This document shows positions 42,503 to 51,074 of a stretch of 64,000 bases of DNA, one piece after another (positions within the stretch are counted from its first letter, which is position 1; each line of letters begins with the position of its first letter). The DNA comes from Actinacidiphila paucisporea (GTDB lineage Bacteria; Actinomycetota; Actinomycetes; Streptomycetales; Streptomycetaceae). The stretch covers positions 62,001-126,000 of the forward strand of contig NZ_FRBI01000008.1 in the NCBI RefSeq assembly GCF_900142575.1, written 5' to 3'. The position numbers were made by a program, and so were the translations under genes. The notes below the pieces were generated by a model. The model worked only from the letters and a program-made list of their open reading frames with translations. It was not told the DNA's origin and did not search any database.

Positions 42503-43813
42503 TTGCCTGCCTTGCTCAAGAGAACCCCGTTCTGGGCCCAGATCCTCGGCGGTCTGGTCCTCGGAGTCGTCCTCGGGCTGATCGCCCGGAACGGCGACGT
42601 GAACTGGCTCACCGAGACGCTCACCCGGATCGGCAACATCTTCGTCCAGCTGCTCAAGCTGGCCGTGCCGCCGCTGGTCTTCACCGCGGTCCTGGTCAGC
42701 GTGGTCAACCTGCGCAACGTCACCAACGCCGCGCGGCTGGCGCTGCGCACGCTGATGTGGTTCTGCATCACCTCGCTGATCGCGGTGAGCATCGGCCTGC
42801 TGCTCGGCCTGATCACCAAGCCGGGCGACGGCGTCCACCTCAAGGCCGCCGCGCTGCCCGACGAGCTGCACAAGGGCAGCTGGGTCGACTTCCTGACCGG
42901 CATCATCCCCACCAACGTCGTGGACGCCTTCAGCGAGCCCAACGTGCTGCAGATCGTCTTCCTCGCCGTGGTGGTCGGCGCCGCGTGCCTGTCCGTGGGC
43001 GAGAAGGCCGAGCCGCTGATCGACCTCTCGAAGGTCGTCCTCGAGGTCGTGCAGAAGGCCCTGTGGTGGGTCATCCGGCTCGCCCCGCTGGGCACCCTCG
43101 GCCTGATCGGCAAGTCCGTCGCCACCTACGGCTGGGACCTGCTCAGGCCGCTGGGCACCTTCACCGTCGACGTGTACGTCGGCTGCGCGCTGGTGATGTT
43201 CGTGGTCTACCCGCTGCTGCTCGCCCTGGTCGGCAAGGTCAACCCGCTCAACTTCTTCCGCGGCGCCTGGCCGGCCATCGAGCTCGCCTTCGTCTCCCGC
43301 TCCTCGGTGGGCACCATGCCGGTCACCCAGCGGGTCACCGAGCGGCTGGGCGTGCCGCGCGACTACACCTCCTTCGCGGTGCCCTTCGGCGCCACCACGA
43401 AGATGGACGGCTGCGCCGCGGTCTACCCGGCACTGGCGGCGATCTTCGTCTCCGAGGTCTACCACGTGCACCTGGGCATCGGCGACTACCTGCTGATCGC
43501 CTTCGTCTCGGTGATCGGCTCGGCCGCGACCGCGGGCCTCACCGGCGCCATCGTGATGCTGACGCTGACCCTGAGTACGGTCGGCCTGCCGCTGGAGGGC
43601 GTCGGCCTGCTGCTGGCGATCGACCCGATCCTGGACATGATGCGGACCGCGACCAACGTCGCGGGCCAGATCGTGACGCCGGTCCTGGTCGCCTCCCGCG
43701 AGAAGATCCTCGACCTGGACGCCTTCAACAACCCGCGTGACCTGGAGGACGACGACGAGCGGCCCGCCGACGCGGACGCCGCCGCCGGCGACAGGGAGCT
43801 GGCCGGGGTCTGA
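42503..43813 (+). CDS. Dicarboxylate/amino acid:cation symporter (DAACS), possible cystine importer
   Basis: 436 residues from TTG, 7 bases after AGGAG. About eight helices and two re-entrant loops; the serine-rich loop SRSSVGTMPVTQRV and the substrate/Na+ loop VPFGATTKMDGCAAVYPAL are typical of GltP, DctA and TcyP. Cys leader peptide upstream suggests the substrate is cystine (as for TcyP) rather than glutamate; the leader is the only evidence. The last 30 residues are an acidic cytoplasmic tail. A strong hairpin follows. Confidence 0.87.
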   Translation: MPALLKRTPFWAQILGGLVLGVVLGLIARNGDVNWLTETLTRIGNIFVQLLKLAVPPLVFTAVLVSVVNLRNVTNAARLALRTLMWFCITSLIAVSIGLLLGLITKPGDGVHLKAAALPDELHKGSWVDFLTGIIPTNVVDAFSEPNVLQIVFLAVVVGAACLSVGEKAEPLIDLSKVVLEVVQKALWWVIRLAPLGTLGLIGKSVATYGWDLLRPLGTFTVDVYVGCALVMFVVYPLLLALVGKVNPLNFFRGAWPAIELAFVSRSSVGTMPVTQRVTERLGVPRDYTSFAVPFGATTKMDGCAAVYPALAAIFVSEVYHVHLGIGDYLLIAFVSVIGSAATAGLTGAIVMLTLTLSTVGLPLEGVGLLLAIDPILDMMRTATNVAGQIVTPVLVASREKILDLDAFNNPRDLEDDDERPADADAAAGDRELAGV

Positions 43814-43830
43814 CGGCCCCTGCTGCTGCC

Positions 43831-43872
43831 CGGCGGCCCCCGGTCCTCCCGTACGGAGGCCGGGGGCCGCCG
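43831..43872. terminator. Terminator after the DAACS transporter
   Basis: 12-13-bp stem GGCGGCCCCCGG / CCGGGGGCCGCC with a further internal CCTCC/GGAGG pair, placed between the convergent transporter and MpaB-like genes. Confidence 0.75.
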
Positions 43873-43908
43873 CGCGTCACCCGGTCGTCCGCCTCGGCCG
43901 CGGGCTCC

Positions 43909-44853
43909 TCAGGACGGCTTCGCCGTGCCCGCAGGGCCCTGGCGCTCCTGCGGCCCGCCCGGCGCGGCCGCCGCGCCGGGCGGCGGCGTCATCGCCCAGC
44001 GGATCGCGCGGGTCAGCCCGCGGCCCGCCAGCCGCACGCCGGTCTCCTCCAGCACCGGCAGGTAGGGCACCCCCAGCGGCACCCGGGCCCACAGCGGGAG
44101 CAGCGCGACCGCGTTGGCGGCCAGCACCGCGTACGGCGGGCGGGCCGCCCACGGCAGCGGAGGGCTGAGCAGCAGGAAGCGGGCGGCGTCGCGGGCCTGC
44201 GGGGTGGCGCGCAGCTCCGGGCGGTACGCGTCGAGCTGCGCGGCCAGTTCGGCCTGGTCGCCGGGCGGGTTCTCGACTCCGAGCGCGCCGGCCACCCGGG
44301 CGGTGTCGGCGACGTACGCGTCGTATCCGTCGTCGTCCAGCGGGTGGGCGCCGTAGCGCCGGTGCGCCCGCAGGAAGCTGTCGACCTCGGCGGCGTGCAC
44401 CCAGCCGAGCAGGTGCGGGTCCGACGCCCGGTACGGCTCGCCGTCCGGGGTGGTGCCCGACACCCGGGCGTGGATGTCCCGCACGTGCGCGACCGCCTCC
44501 TCCGCGTCCCGCGCGGTCCCGAAGGTCGTCACGGCGAGGAAGGTGCTGGTCCGCTGCAGACGGCCCCACGGGTCGCCCCGGTAGCCGGAGTGGGCGGCGA
44601 CCGCCGCCATCGCCAGCGGGTGCAGCGACTGCAGCAGCAGCGCGCGCAGGCCCCCGACGAACATCGAGGCGTCGCCGTGCACCGCCCGTATCGGCCGCTC
44701 GGGCCCGAACCAGCGCTCGCCGGCGGAGCCGTGGATACGCTCCCGGCTGGCCGGACCGTTCGGCCCCGCCACCCGCGCGAACAGCTCTGCCCCCACCCGG
44801 CGCCTGATCGCGCCGAGGCCGGGTATCTCCGGGTAGTCCACCACGGCTCCCAC
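43909..44853 (-). CDS. Oxygenase MpaB-family (DUF2236) protein
   Basis: 314 residues. It matches the latex-clearing/MpaB-like DUF2236 family: IHGSAGERWFGPERPIRAVHGDASMFVGGLRALLLQSLHPLA, with His residues HPLAMAAVAAHSGYRGDPWGRL and LGWVHAAEVDSF able to bind haem or metal. Members include latex oxygenase Lcp and mycophenolic acid MpaB', but most actinomycete copies have unknown substrates. Start is GTG at 44853; GTG three codons later is an alternative. No signal peptide, so cytoplasmic. Confidence 0.83.
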   Translation of the reverse strand: MGAVVDYPEIPGLGAIRRRVGAELFARVAGPNGPASRERIHGSAGERWFGPERPIRAVHGDASMFVGGLRALLLQSLHPLAMAAVAAHSGYRGDPWGRLQRTSTFLAVTTFGTARDAEEAVAHVRDIHARVSGTTPDGEPYRASDPHLLGWVHAAEVDSFLRAHRRYGAHPLDDDGYDAYVADTARVAGALGVENPPGDQAELAAQLDAYRPELRATPQARDAARFLLLSPPLPWAARPPYAVLAANAVALLPLWARVPLGVPYLPVLEETGVRLAGRGLTRAIRWAMTPPPGAAAAPGGPQERQGPAGTAKPS

Positions 44854-45022
44854 TCTACGGCGGGAGGCCGCACCGGTGCGGCCTCCCGCCCGCGGGGCCG
44901 CCGCGGGCGTACGCCCTCGCGCGCGGGTCCCCCTGGTGCCGCGACCGCGTGCGGGGGTGCGTCCACCGGGGCAGGATGGGCAGAAGGATCACACTGGCAC
45001 CGTCTGTGGAAGGTCTGGCCCC

Positions 45023-45565
45023 ATGCCCTTCAGCTATCGCAAGGACCTCGGCCTGCTCGCCCTGCGTCTGGGAACCGGCGGGGTGCTGCTCGCGCACGGT
45101 TCGCAGAAACTCCTCGGCTGGTTCGGCGGCGGCGGCATCGACGGCACGGCCGCGGCCATGGAGAGCATGGGCTTCACCCCCGGGCGGGAGAGCGCCATCG
45201 CGGCCGGCCTCGGCGAAGCCGGCGGCGGCGCGCTGCTCGCCCTGGGGCTCGCCACGCCCCTGGCGGGCGCGGCCGCGGCCGGCGCCATGGCCGGCGCGGT
45301 GGCCGTGCACGCGCCTTCCGGCTTCTTCGCCCACCAGGGCGGCTTCGAATACCCGGCCTTCCTCGGCTTCGTCGCGGCGGGCCTGGGCCTGGCCGGCCCC
45401 GGCTGCTACTCGCTCGACCGGCTCACCGGCCACCGGCTGAACAGCCCGGGCACCGTCGTGCTGGCCTTCGCCCTCAGCGCCGCCGCCGCCACCGTCGTGC
45501 TCAACCGCCGCACGGCGACGCTGGTGGCCGCGGGGGAGCCGGGTCCCCAGGCGGCGGCCGAGTAG
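45023..45565 (+). CDS. DoxX-family membrane protein
   Basis: 180 residues; ATG follows GGAAGG. Four hydrophobic helices, beginning LGLLALRLGTGGVLLAHGSQKLLGWFGGGG, the family signature with Arg in helix 1 and His/Gln near its end. DoxX-like proteins are linked to quinone or thiol redox control in the membrane, though most are uncharacterised. Helix 3 starts GFFAHQGGFEYPAFL. Stands alone; a strong terminator follows. Confidence 0.85.
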   Translation: MPFSYRKDLGLLALRLGTGGVLLAHGSQKLLGWFGGGGIDGTAAAMESMGFTPGRESAIAAGLGEAGGGALLALGLATPLAGAAAAGAMAGAVAVHAPSGFFAHQGGFEYPAFLGFVAAGLGLAGPGCYSLDRLTGHRLNSPGTVVLAFALSAAAATVVLNRRTATLVAAGEPGPQAAAE

Positions 45566-45578
45566 CCGCACATCGCGC

Positions 45579-45615
45579 CGAAGGGGCCCCCGGCCGGCAG
45601 CCGGGGGCCCCTTCG
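45579..45615. terminator. Bidirectional terminator
   Basis: Perfect 16-bp stem (45579-45594 and 45600-45615, left arm beginning CGAAGGGGCCCC) with a 5-base loop, between the converging DoxX and phosphoesterase genes. Confidence 0.85.
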
Positions 45616-45631
45616 GCACATCGGAGCCGGA

Positions 45632-48382
45632 TCAGTCGGTCTCCGCCGACGGGAGGAAGGCGCCGGGTACGTCGTTCGGGGCGAGGATCTTCTTGTCGCC
45701 GGGGTAGGGCCTGGCCCAGTTGAAGGTCTGGTACCAGGTGAAGCGGTCCATCTGCTGGGGGTTGGCGAAGTCCGGGACCGCGTGCGGGCCCGTGAGGCGC
45801 TGGTGGGACTTCCAGCTGTTCCACTGCGCCGCCACCTGCCGCTCGGCCGCGGGCACCGCGGTCGTGGCGGGTACGCGGGTGGCCTGGGGGTTCTGGGTGG
45901 CGGGGGTGTCCGGGCCGCAGGACGGCTGCGCGGCCAGGCCGTCGGTCAGCGAGACGCGGTTGGGCACCGCGGTGAACGGCGTGTAGTCCGGCTTGCCGGT
46001 GAAGGCGCCGAACATCGGGGTGGCCGCGCTGTCCTTCTGGTTCATCGGCCGGACCCCGAGGATCTGCTCGATGGTGCGGACCATGGTGATCTGCGAGTAG
46101 TAGTGGTTGTCGACGGTGCCGTGCTGGGCGTAGGGGCTGATGACCTGGACCGGGGCACGGTGGCCGTCGACGTGGTCGAGGCCGGCCTGGGAGTCGTCCT
46201 CGACCACGAAGATCGCGGAGTCCTTCCAGTACGCGCTGTGCGTGATCTCGTCGACCATCTTGCCGACCGCGAGGTCGTTGTCGGCGACCTGGGCGGCCGG
46301 GCTGGCCGGGCCGCCGGTGTGGTCGTTGGAGAACCAGAACATGTTCAGGTTCGCCGGCCCGCTCTTTTCGAAGTCCTGCTTCCAGACCTGGTACTTGTAC
46401 GTGTCGGGGACGTCGAGGTCGAACTGCGGGAAACCGGGCACCGAGACGCTGTTGAGCGAGGGGATCGCCGAACCCGTCGAGATCGGGTAGGCCGACGGGG
46501 CACCGGTGGCGTCCATGGTCTTGGCGTCGCAGTAGAGGTTCTGCCAGCTCGCACCGGCCGGCTTGCTCTCCAGCGACTGGAACTCGCCGTAGTCCTTCAC
46601 CGACTTGCCCGCCGCCTGCGCACCGGTCCAGATGAACCCGGTCTTCTGGTGGCCCAGCACGTCGTTCTCGGTGTCGTAGCTGCGGGTGTACTCGCCGGCC
46701 GACGACTCGGTGTACTCCGGGTTGTCCGACTGCATCAGCCAGTTGTGGCCCTCGGCGGAGTTCGTTCCGACGTCGTAGAAGTTGTCGTACAGCCCGAACT
46801 GCTGGGCCAGCGCGTGCTGGTTGGGCGTGACGTTCTCGCCGAACTGCGTCAGCGCCGGGTTGCCGTCGCCCTGCGGCAGGTCGCCGAAGACCTGGTCGTA
46901 GGTGCGGTTCTCCTTGACGAGCAGGAAGACGTGCTTGATCGTCGAGGGGTCGCCGATACGCGCCGGCACCGGCACGGCCTTGGGCTTGCGGCCCTTGGCG
47001 GTGGTGGCAGAGCCGTGGTCCCAGCCGTTCTGCTGGAAGACCTTCGCGGTCTGCTGCCGGATGACGCGGTCGCCGGGCAGCGTGAACCGGGTGATGCTCG
47101 ACGTCGTGTCGTGGGTGCCGTGCCCGGCCGCGGTGGTGGGCCGCAGGGCGTCGATCCCGCGGGTGTTGGAGACCACGATCTGCTTGCCGACCTCGGTGAT
47201 CCCGGACGGGAAGTAGTCCGTCGGCAGCAGCCCGACGTAGCTGACCGGCTGCTGCGCCCCGGAGTACCTGTAGACCGCGACCGCGTTGGCCCGGCCGAGG
47301 GTCACCAGCAGGTGGCCGTCGTCGGTGAGCGTCACCGCGTTCGGCTCGTAGCCGACCGACGCCTCGGGCCACGGCTGCGTCGCGATGGTCTGCACGACCT
47401 TGTCGCGGGCGGTGCTGATGACCGACACCTTGTTGTCCGCGGTGTCGGTGACGAAGACCGCGCCGTTCCTGGCGTAGACCGCCGTCGGATGCAGGCCCAC
47501 ATCGATGGTGCCGACGGCGGCGGTCGTGTCGGCGGTGTGGATGACGCTGACCGTGCCGGTCGTCGCGGCACCGGTCCTGGGATCGGCCGGAACGTCGGTG
47601 CCGTAGGAGTTGATCGTGGTCTCGCCGGCCTTCGCGGGCCGGCCGCCCTCGTTGCTGACGTAGAGCTTGTCGCCCACCAGGGCCAGGCCGCGCGGGGCGG
47701 TGCCCACGTTCCAGCTCTGCGTGAGCGCCCCGGTCGCCGCGTCGATGGCGACGACCCGGTTCTGGCCGTTGACCGCGGAGTAGACGGTGGCACCGTCGGC
47801 GGAGAAGACCGCGGCGCCCACCAGCGCGTGCTTGGTGCCGTCCACCGGGATCGGGACGGCCACCGGGTTGGCCAGCGTGCCGTCCGCGTTCACCGTGAAC
47901 CTGGTGTAGCCGTCGCTCTGGCCCAGCCACAGCTGCTTGCCGTCGGGCGAGTAGGTCGGGCCCTCCTGGCCGACGGAGGCGCTCTTGATCCGCAGGCCGT
48001 CGGCGGCGTTCGTACCGACCTTCTGCTTCACCGCACCGGTCGTGAGGTCCATCAGGACCAGCGCCGCGTCACCGTCGGCGACCGCCGCGGCCAGGGTGCT
48101 GCCGTCCGGGCTGACCGTGGACGACATGATCTTGCCGTCGTTGATGACCGTACGGGTGCCGTACGGGTCGATGTACTGGTCGTCGGCGACGACCTGGCCC
48201 TTGGGGGTGACCTGACCGACGTGCTGGGTGCCGAACTGCTGCGTCGAGGCAACAGCGGTGCCCGTGACGCCGAGAGCGACCGTGATGCACGCCGTCACCA
48301 GCGCGCTCCGGCGGCCGACACGTCGACCGAGAAGGCTGATCTGCGCCTTCTCGCCGGTCCGACGCTGTCGTACTACCTGCAT
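45632..48382 (-). CDS. Exported YncE-like beta-propeller fused to alkaline-phosphatase-type phosphoesterase
   Basis: 916 residues from ATG, preceded by GAAGGGAT; this ATG lies only 4 bases after the ABC permease stop. An exposed N-terminus is followed by a hydrophobic anchor or signal (SALVTACITVALGVTGTAVA). Residues about 75-440 are a YVTN-type propeller (GTAPRGLALVGDKLYVSNEGG, VFVTDTADNKVSVIST). About 490-790 is a phosphoesterase (KENRTYDQVFGD, FIWTGAQAAGKS, VVEDDSQAGLDHVDGHRAPVQVISPYA). Family proteins are called bifunctional YncE/alkaline phosphatase; substrate unknown. The operon with an ABC transporter is unusual and suggests a link to an exported phosphoester. Confidence 0.85.
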   Translation of the reverse strand: MQVVRQRRTGEKAQISLLGRRVGRRSALVTACITVALGVTGTAVASTQQFGTQHVGQVTPKGQVVADDQYIDPYGTRTVINDGKIMSSTVSPDGSTLAAAVADGDAALVLMDLTTGAVKQKVGTNAADGLRIKSASVGQEGPTYSPDGKQLWLGQSDGYTRFTVNADGTLANPVAVPIPVDGTKHALVGAAVFSADGATVYSAVNGQNRVVAIDAATGALTQSWNVGTAPRGLALVGDKLYVSNEGGRPAKAGETTINSYGTDVPADPRTGAATTGTVSVIHTADTTAAVGTIDVGLHPTAVYARNGAVFVTDTADNKVSVISTARDKVVQTIATQPWPEASVGYEPNAVTLTDDGHLLVTLGRANAVAVYRYSGAQQPVSYVGLLPTDYFPSGITEVGKQIVVSNTRGIDALRPTTAAGHGTHDTTSSITRFTLPGDRVIRQQTAKVFQQNGWDHGSATTAKGRKPKAVPVPARIGDPSTIKHVFLLVKENRTYDQVFGDLPQGDGNPALTQFGENVTPNQHALAQQFGLYDNFYDVGTNSAEGHNWLMQSDNPEYTESSAGEYTRSYDTENDVLGHQKTGFIWTGAQAAGKSVKDYGEFQSLESKPAGASWQNLYCDAKTMDATGAPSAYPISTGSAIPSLNSVSVPGFPQFDLDVPDTYKYQVWKQDFEKSGPANLNMFWFSNDHTGGPASPAAQVADNDLAVGKMVDEITHSAYWKDSAIFVVEDDSQAGLDHVDGHRAPVQVISPYAQHGTVDNHYYSQITMVRTIEQILGVRPMNQKDSAATPMFGAFTGKPDYTPFTAVPNRVSLTDGLAAQPSCGPDTPATQNPQATRVPATTAVPAAERQVAAQWNSWKSHQRLTGPHAVPDFANPQQMDRFTWYQTFNWARPYPGDKKILAPNDVPGAFLPSAETD

Positions 48383-48386
48383 GGGG

Positions 48387-49757
48387 TTATCCCTTCGGGG
48401 TGGTGTCGAGCAGCTCGACATTGCCGTCGAACTGCCACAGGGGGTTGGGTGCGTCCCCGATCGGGGTCCGTACCAGGAAGTAGCCGTTCACTTCCTTCGG
48501 TCCGTCGCCGTCGGCCACGAACCGCCCGTCAGACGTGATGTCGAGCTGGTAGACGGCGGTGCCCACCGCCTGGACGCCGGGGAGGTGCCAGGACACGACG
48601 CAGCGCCAGTCGTTGCCCGCGCCCTCGGCGGTGCGCTGGCCGCCGCCCTTGTTGCAGGCCGCCGAGACCCGCAGCTCCGCCTCGGTGACGGCGGGGCGCT
48701 TCAGCTCGGCGGTCTGCATGCGGTACAGGTGTGCGAAGGCGACGGCGACCGAGCGCTGGACCTTGTCCTGCCCGATACCGGAACCCGCCGACGGCGTCGC
48801 GACCGCGACAGCCGCGACGGTCGCGCCGAGCAGGGCGGCGAGCGGCAGCGCGCCGAGGGTGACCGCCCGGCGCCCGGTGCCGTCGTAGGAGGCGTTGGTG
48901 AAGTCGCGGCGGACGAAGACCGCGTACGCCAGCGCGGTCGCGGCCACCGCCCACACCAGGCCGACCGCGACGCCGATCGCCAGCGGACGCAGCTGCGCCG
49001 GGTCGGTGAAGAGGCCGTTCCAGGAGATGAAGGCGTAGCCGGGCAGTGCGAGGCGTACGGCCACCGGCAGCGGCAGCATCTGGGCGAGCTGCATGGCCAG
49101 CGCGACCAGCGCGGGCAGCAGCAGGCCCATCGGGGAGCGCCCCAGCGCGACGGAGCCGAGCAGCCCGATCGCGGCCAGCGCCAGGGTCGGGGCCAGCACG
49201 CAGGCCCAGGCGAGCAGCACCTTGCCGGCCGCGTCGGAGGGCGCCAGCAGGTGGCCGTCGAGGCCGACCAGCGGATGGTTGCCGACGGCGAGCAGGCCGC
49301 CGCCCGCGCTGGAGCAGGCCAGGCCGACCACCAGCAGCAGGACGACGGTGAGGCCGGCCAGCGCCTTGGCGGCGAAGATCCGCCGCGGCGACCTGACCGC
49401 CACCAGCAGGTGGCGCCAGGTGCCGAGCCGGTCCTCGGCGGCGAAGACGTCGCCGGCGACCAGCGAGGTCAGCAGGGGGAGCGCCCAGGTGCCGGCGAAG
49501 CCGAGGACCACCAGCGACCCGGCCCACCCGGTGGCGTGCATCCAGCGGCCGAAGAGGGTGTCGGAGGGCAGGGTGCTCTGCCGGCTCACCGCGGCGACGA
49601 AGAGCGCGGGCGCGGTCCAGCAGGCGAGGACCACCAGGCGGATGCGCCACTGGGACACCAGCTTGACCAGCTCGAAGCGGTAGCCCCGGGCAACCGAGAC
49701 GCGGCGGACCGCGGCAGCGTTCTCCCCGGCGACCGGTGCGGTCGCTGTCGCGGTCAT
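48387..49757 (-). CDS. ABC transporter permease with extended extracytoplasmic C-terminus
   Basis: 456 residues; ATG overlaps the ATPase stop (ATGA). Cytoplasmic N-terminus, then about six helices (for example IRLVVLACWTAPALFVAAVS) of the ABC2 type. After the last helix (LLGATVAAVAVATPSAG, about 318) comes a 135-residue soluble part (KVQRSVAVAFAHLYRMQTAEL, CNKGGGQRTAEG, WRCVVSWHLPGV) with two Cys. This domain is not in ordinary ABC2 permeases and may contact a ligand or the phosphoesterase encoded next. Confidence 0.85.
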   Translation of the reverse strand: MTATATAPVAGENAAAVRRVSVARGYRFELVKLVSQWRIRLVVLACWTAPALFVAAVSRQSTLPSDTLFGRWMHATGWAGSLVVLGFAGTWALPLLTSLVAGDVFAAEDRLGTWRHLLVAVRSPRRIFAAKALAGLTVVLLLVVGLACSSAGGGLLAVGNHPLVGLDGHLLAPSDAAGKVLLAWACVLAPTLALAAIGLLGSVALGRSPMGLLLPALVALAMQLAQMLPLPVAVRLALPGYAFISWNGLFTDPAQLRPLAIGVAVGLVWAVAATALAYAVFVRRDFTNASYDGTGRRAVTLGALPLAALLGATVAAVAVATPSAGSGIGQDKVQRSVAVAFAHLYRMQTAELKRPAVTEAELRVSAACNKGGGQRTAEGAGNDWRCVVSWHLPGVQAVGTAVYQLDITSDGRFVADGDGPKEVNGYFLVRTPIGDAPNPLWQFDGNVELLDTTPKG

Positions 49758-50698
49758 CGGCCGTCCTCCTGCGGTTGTGTGAGGGTGAGGAAGGCCGCTT
49801 CGAGCGGCGAGACCACGGGGGCCAGTTCGCGGATCGCGACGCCCTCCCGCACCAGCCGGGCGACCAGTTCGTCCAGGGCGGGCACCAGGGCGCATACGAC
49901 CAGCGCCTCGGCGCCGCGCCATTCCCCGGCGCCTTCCACGACGCGGACGCCGTCCGTGCCCGCGGCCAGGGTGCGGGCGGCCCGCGGGTCGGAGGTGAGC
50001 AGCCGGTAGTCCAACTCGCCGTTCTCGGCGGCCAGCTTGCTCAGCGGTCCGGAGAAGACGACCCGCCCGGTGGCGAGGATGGTGACCTCGGAGCACAGCG
50101 CCTCCAGGTCGTCCATGCGGTGGCTGGACAGCACCACGGCGGTGCCCTCGGCCGCGAGGCGGGTCAGCACGCCGTGCACGTGCTTCTTGCCCGCCGGGTC
50201 AAGGCCGTTGGACGGCTCGTCGAGCACCAGCAGCCTGGGTTCCGCGAGCAGGGCCGCGGCGAGTCCGAGCCGCTGCCGCATGCCCAGCGAGAAGCCGCGG
50301 GCCTTGTCGTCGGCGACGTCGGTGAGCCCGACCTGGTCCAGGACGTCGTCGATCGCGGTGGTCCGCGCGTCGCGGCCGCCGCGCAGCGCGGCCAGCGCGG
50401 CGAGGTTCTGCCGGGCGGTGAGCGAGGGGTAGAGGCCCGGCCCGTCCACGAAGCCGGCGACGCCTTCGGGGGCGGCGAGCGCCCGCCCGACCGGGGCACC
50501 GAGGATGTGGAGGCTGCCGCTGTCGGCGGCGGCCAGGCCCAGCAGGAGGCCGAGCAGCGTCGTCTTGCCGGCGCCGTTGGGTCCGACCAGGCCGTGGATC
50601 CGGCCCGGCTCCACGTCCAGGTCGACGCCGTCGAGTGCGACGACTTCGTCGAAGCACCTGGTGATCCCACGAGCCCGCACCGCGGGGGGAGTTTCCAT
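49754..50698 (-). CDS. ABC transporter ATP-binding protein
   Basis: 314 residues; ATG preceded by GAAGGG. CcmA/DrrA-type ATPase: Walker A GLVGPNGAGKTTLLGL, Q-loop FVDGPGLYPSLTARQ, signature FSLGMRQRLGLA, Walker B LLVLDEPSNGLDPAG, switch His in LSSHRMDDLEAL, then the C-terminal accessory domain (about 225-314). It drives the downstream permease. First gene of a three-gene operon that ends in the exported phosphoesterase. Confidence 0.92.
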   Translation of the reverse strand: METPPAVRARGITRCFDEVVALDGVDLDVEPGRIHGLVGPNGAGKTTLLGLLLGLAAADSGSLHILGAPVGRALAAPEGVAGFVDGPGLYPSLTARQNLAALAALRGGRDARTTAIDDVLDQVGLTDVADDKARGFSLGMRQRLGLAAALLAEPRLLVLDEPSNGLDPAGKKHVHGVLTRLAAEGTAVVLSSHRMDDLEALCSEVTILATGRVVFSGPLSKLAAENGELDYRLLTSDPRAARTLAAGTDGVRVVEGAGEWRGAEALVVCALVPALDELVARLVREGVAIRELAPVVSPLEAAFLTLTQPQEDGR

Positions 50699-51074
50699 GA
50701 GTCCCTTCCTTCACAAACCTCCAGGGACGATAGGGAGGGCACAAAGCCCAGGCGCGGACAGGGAGTTGAACGATGTCTGAACGGGAGACGACGGCCTCCT
50801 GCCGCACCCCGGCGCGACTCTCGCCGTCGGGCCTTTGACCACCACGTCTTCGTGAGCACGTCATGTGGCGGCGAGTTGGCGGGTTCGCAGGGGCCACACG
50901 TGCCCCAGTGGTGCGGATCGCGGCGTCCGACTGCGTTCATCTTCTGGACGGTTCATTACTACTTCTTTATTGACGCTGCATTGCCCTGATGCTTCACTTC
51001 GTCCCTGAGAGCGCTCTCTCGCGGTTCAGGACCAACCGTGACCACTCCCCCCATCCACCACTCCAGGGAGAGCC
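50699..51074. promoter_or_regulatory. Divergent control region; LacI-type palindrome at 51007-51018
   Basis: 376 bases between the ABC operon and a secreted beta-helix gene. The perfect 12-base palindrome GAGAGCGCTCTC matches the core of LacI-family operators in Streptomyces (GAGCGCTC). TTGACG at 50970-50975 could be a -35 box but the -10 is poor. No gene was found in the gap. A sugar-responsive regulator probably controls the beta-helix gene. Confidence 0.6.

Noticed and set aside
45782..48538. A 918-codon plus-strand frame opposite the propeller/phosphoesterase
   Set aside because: Antisense artefact with repetitive Val/Arg/Gly/Asp composition; the minus strand matches known domains.
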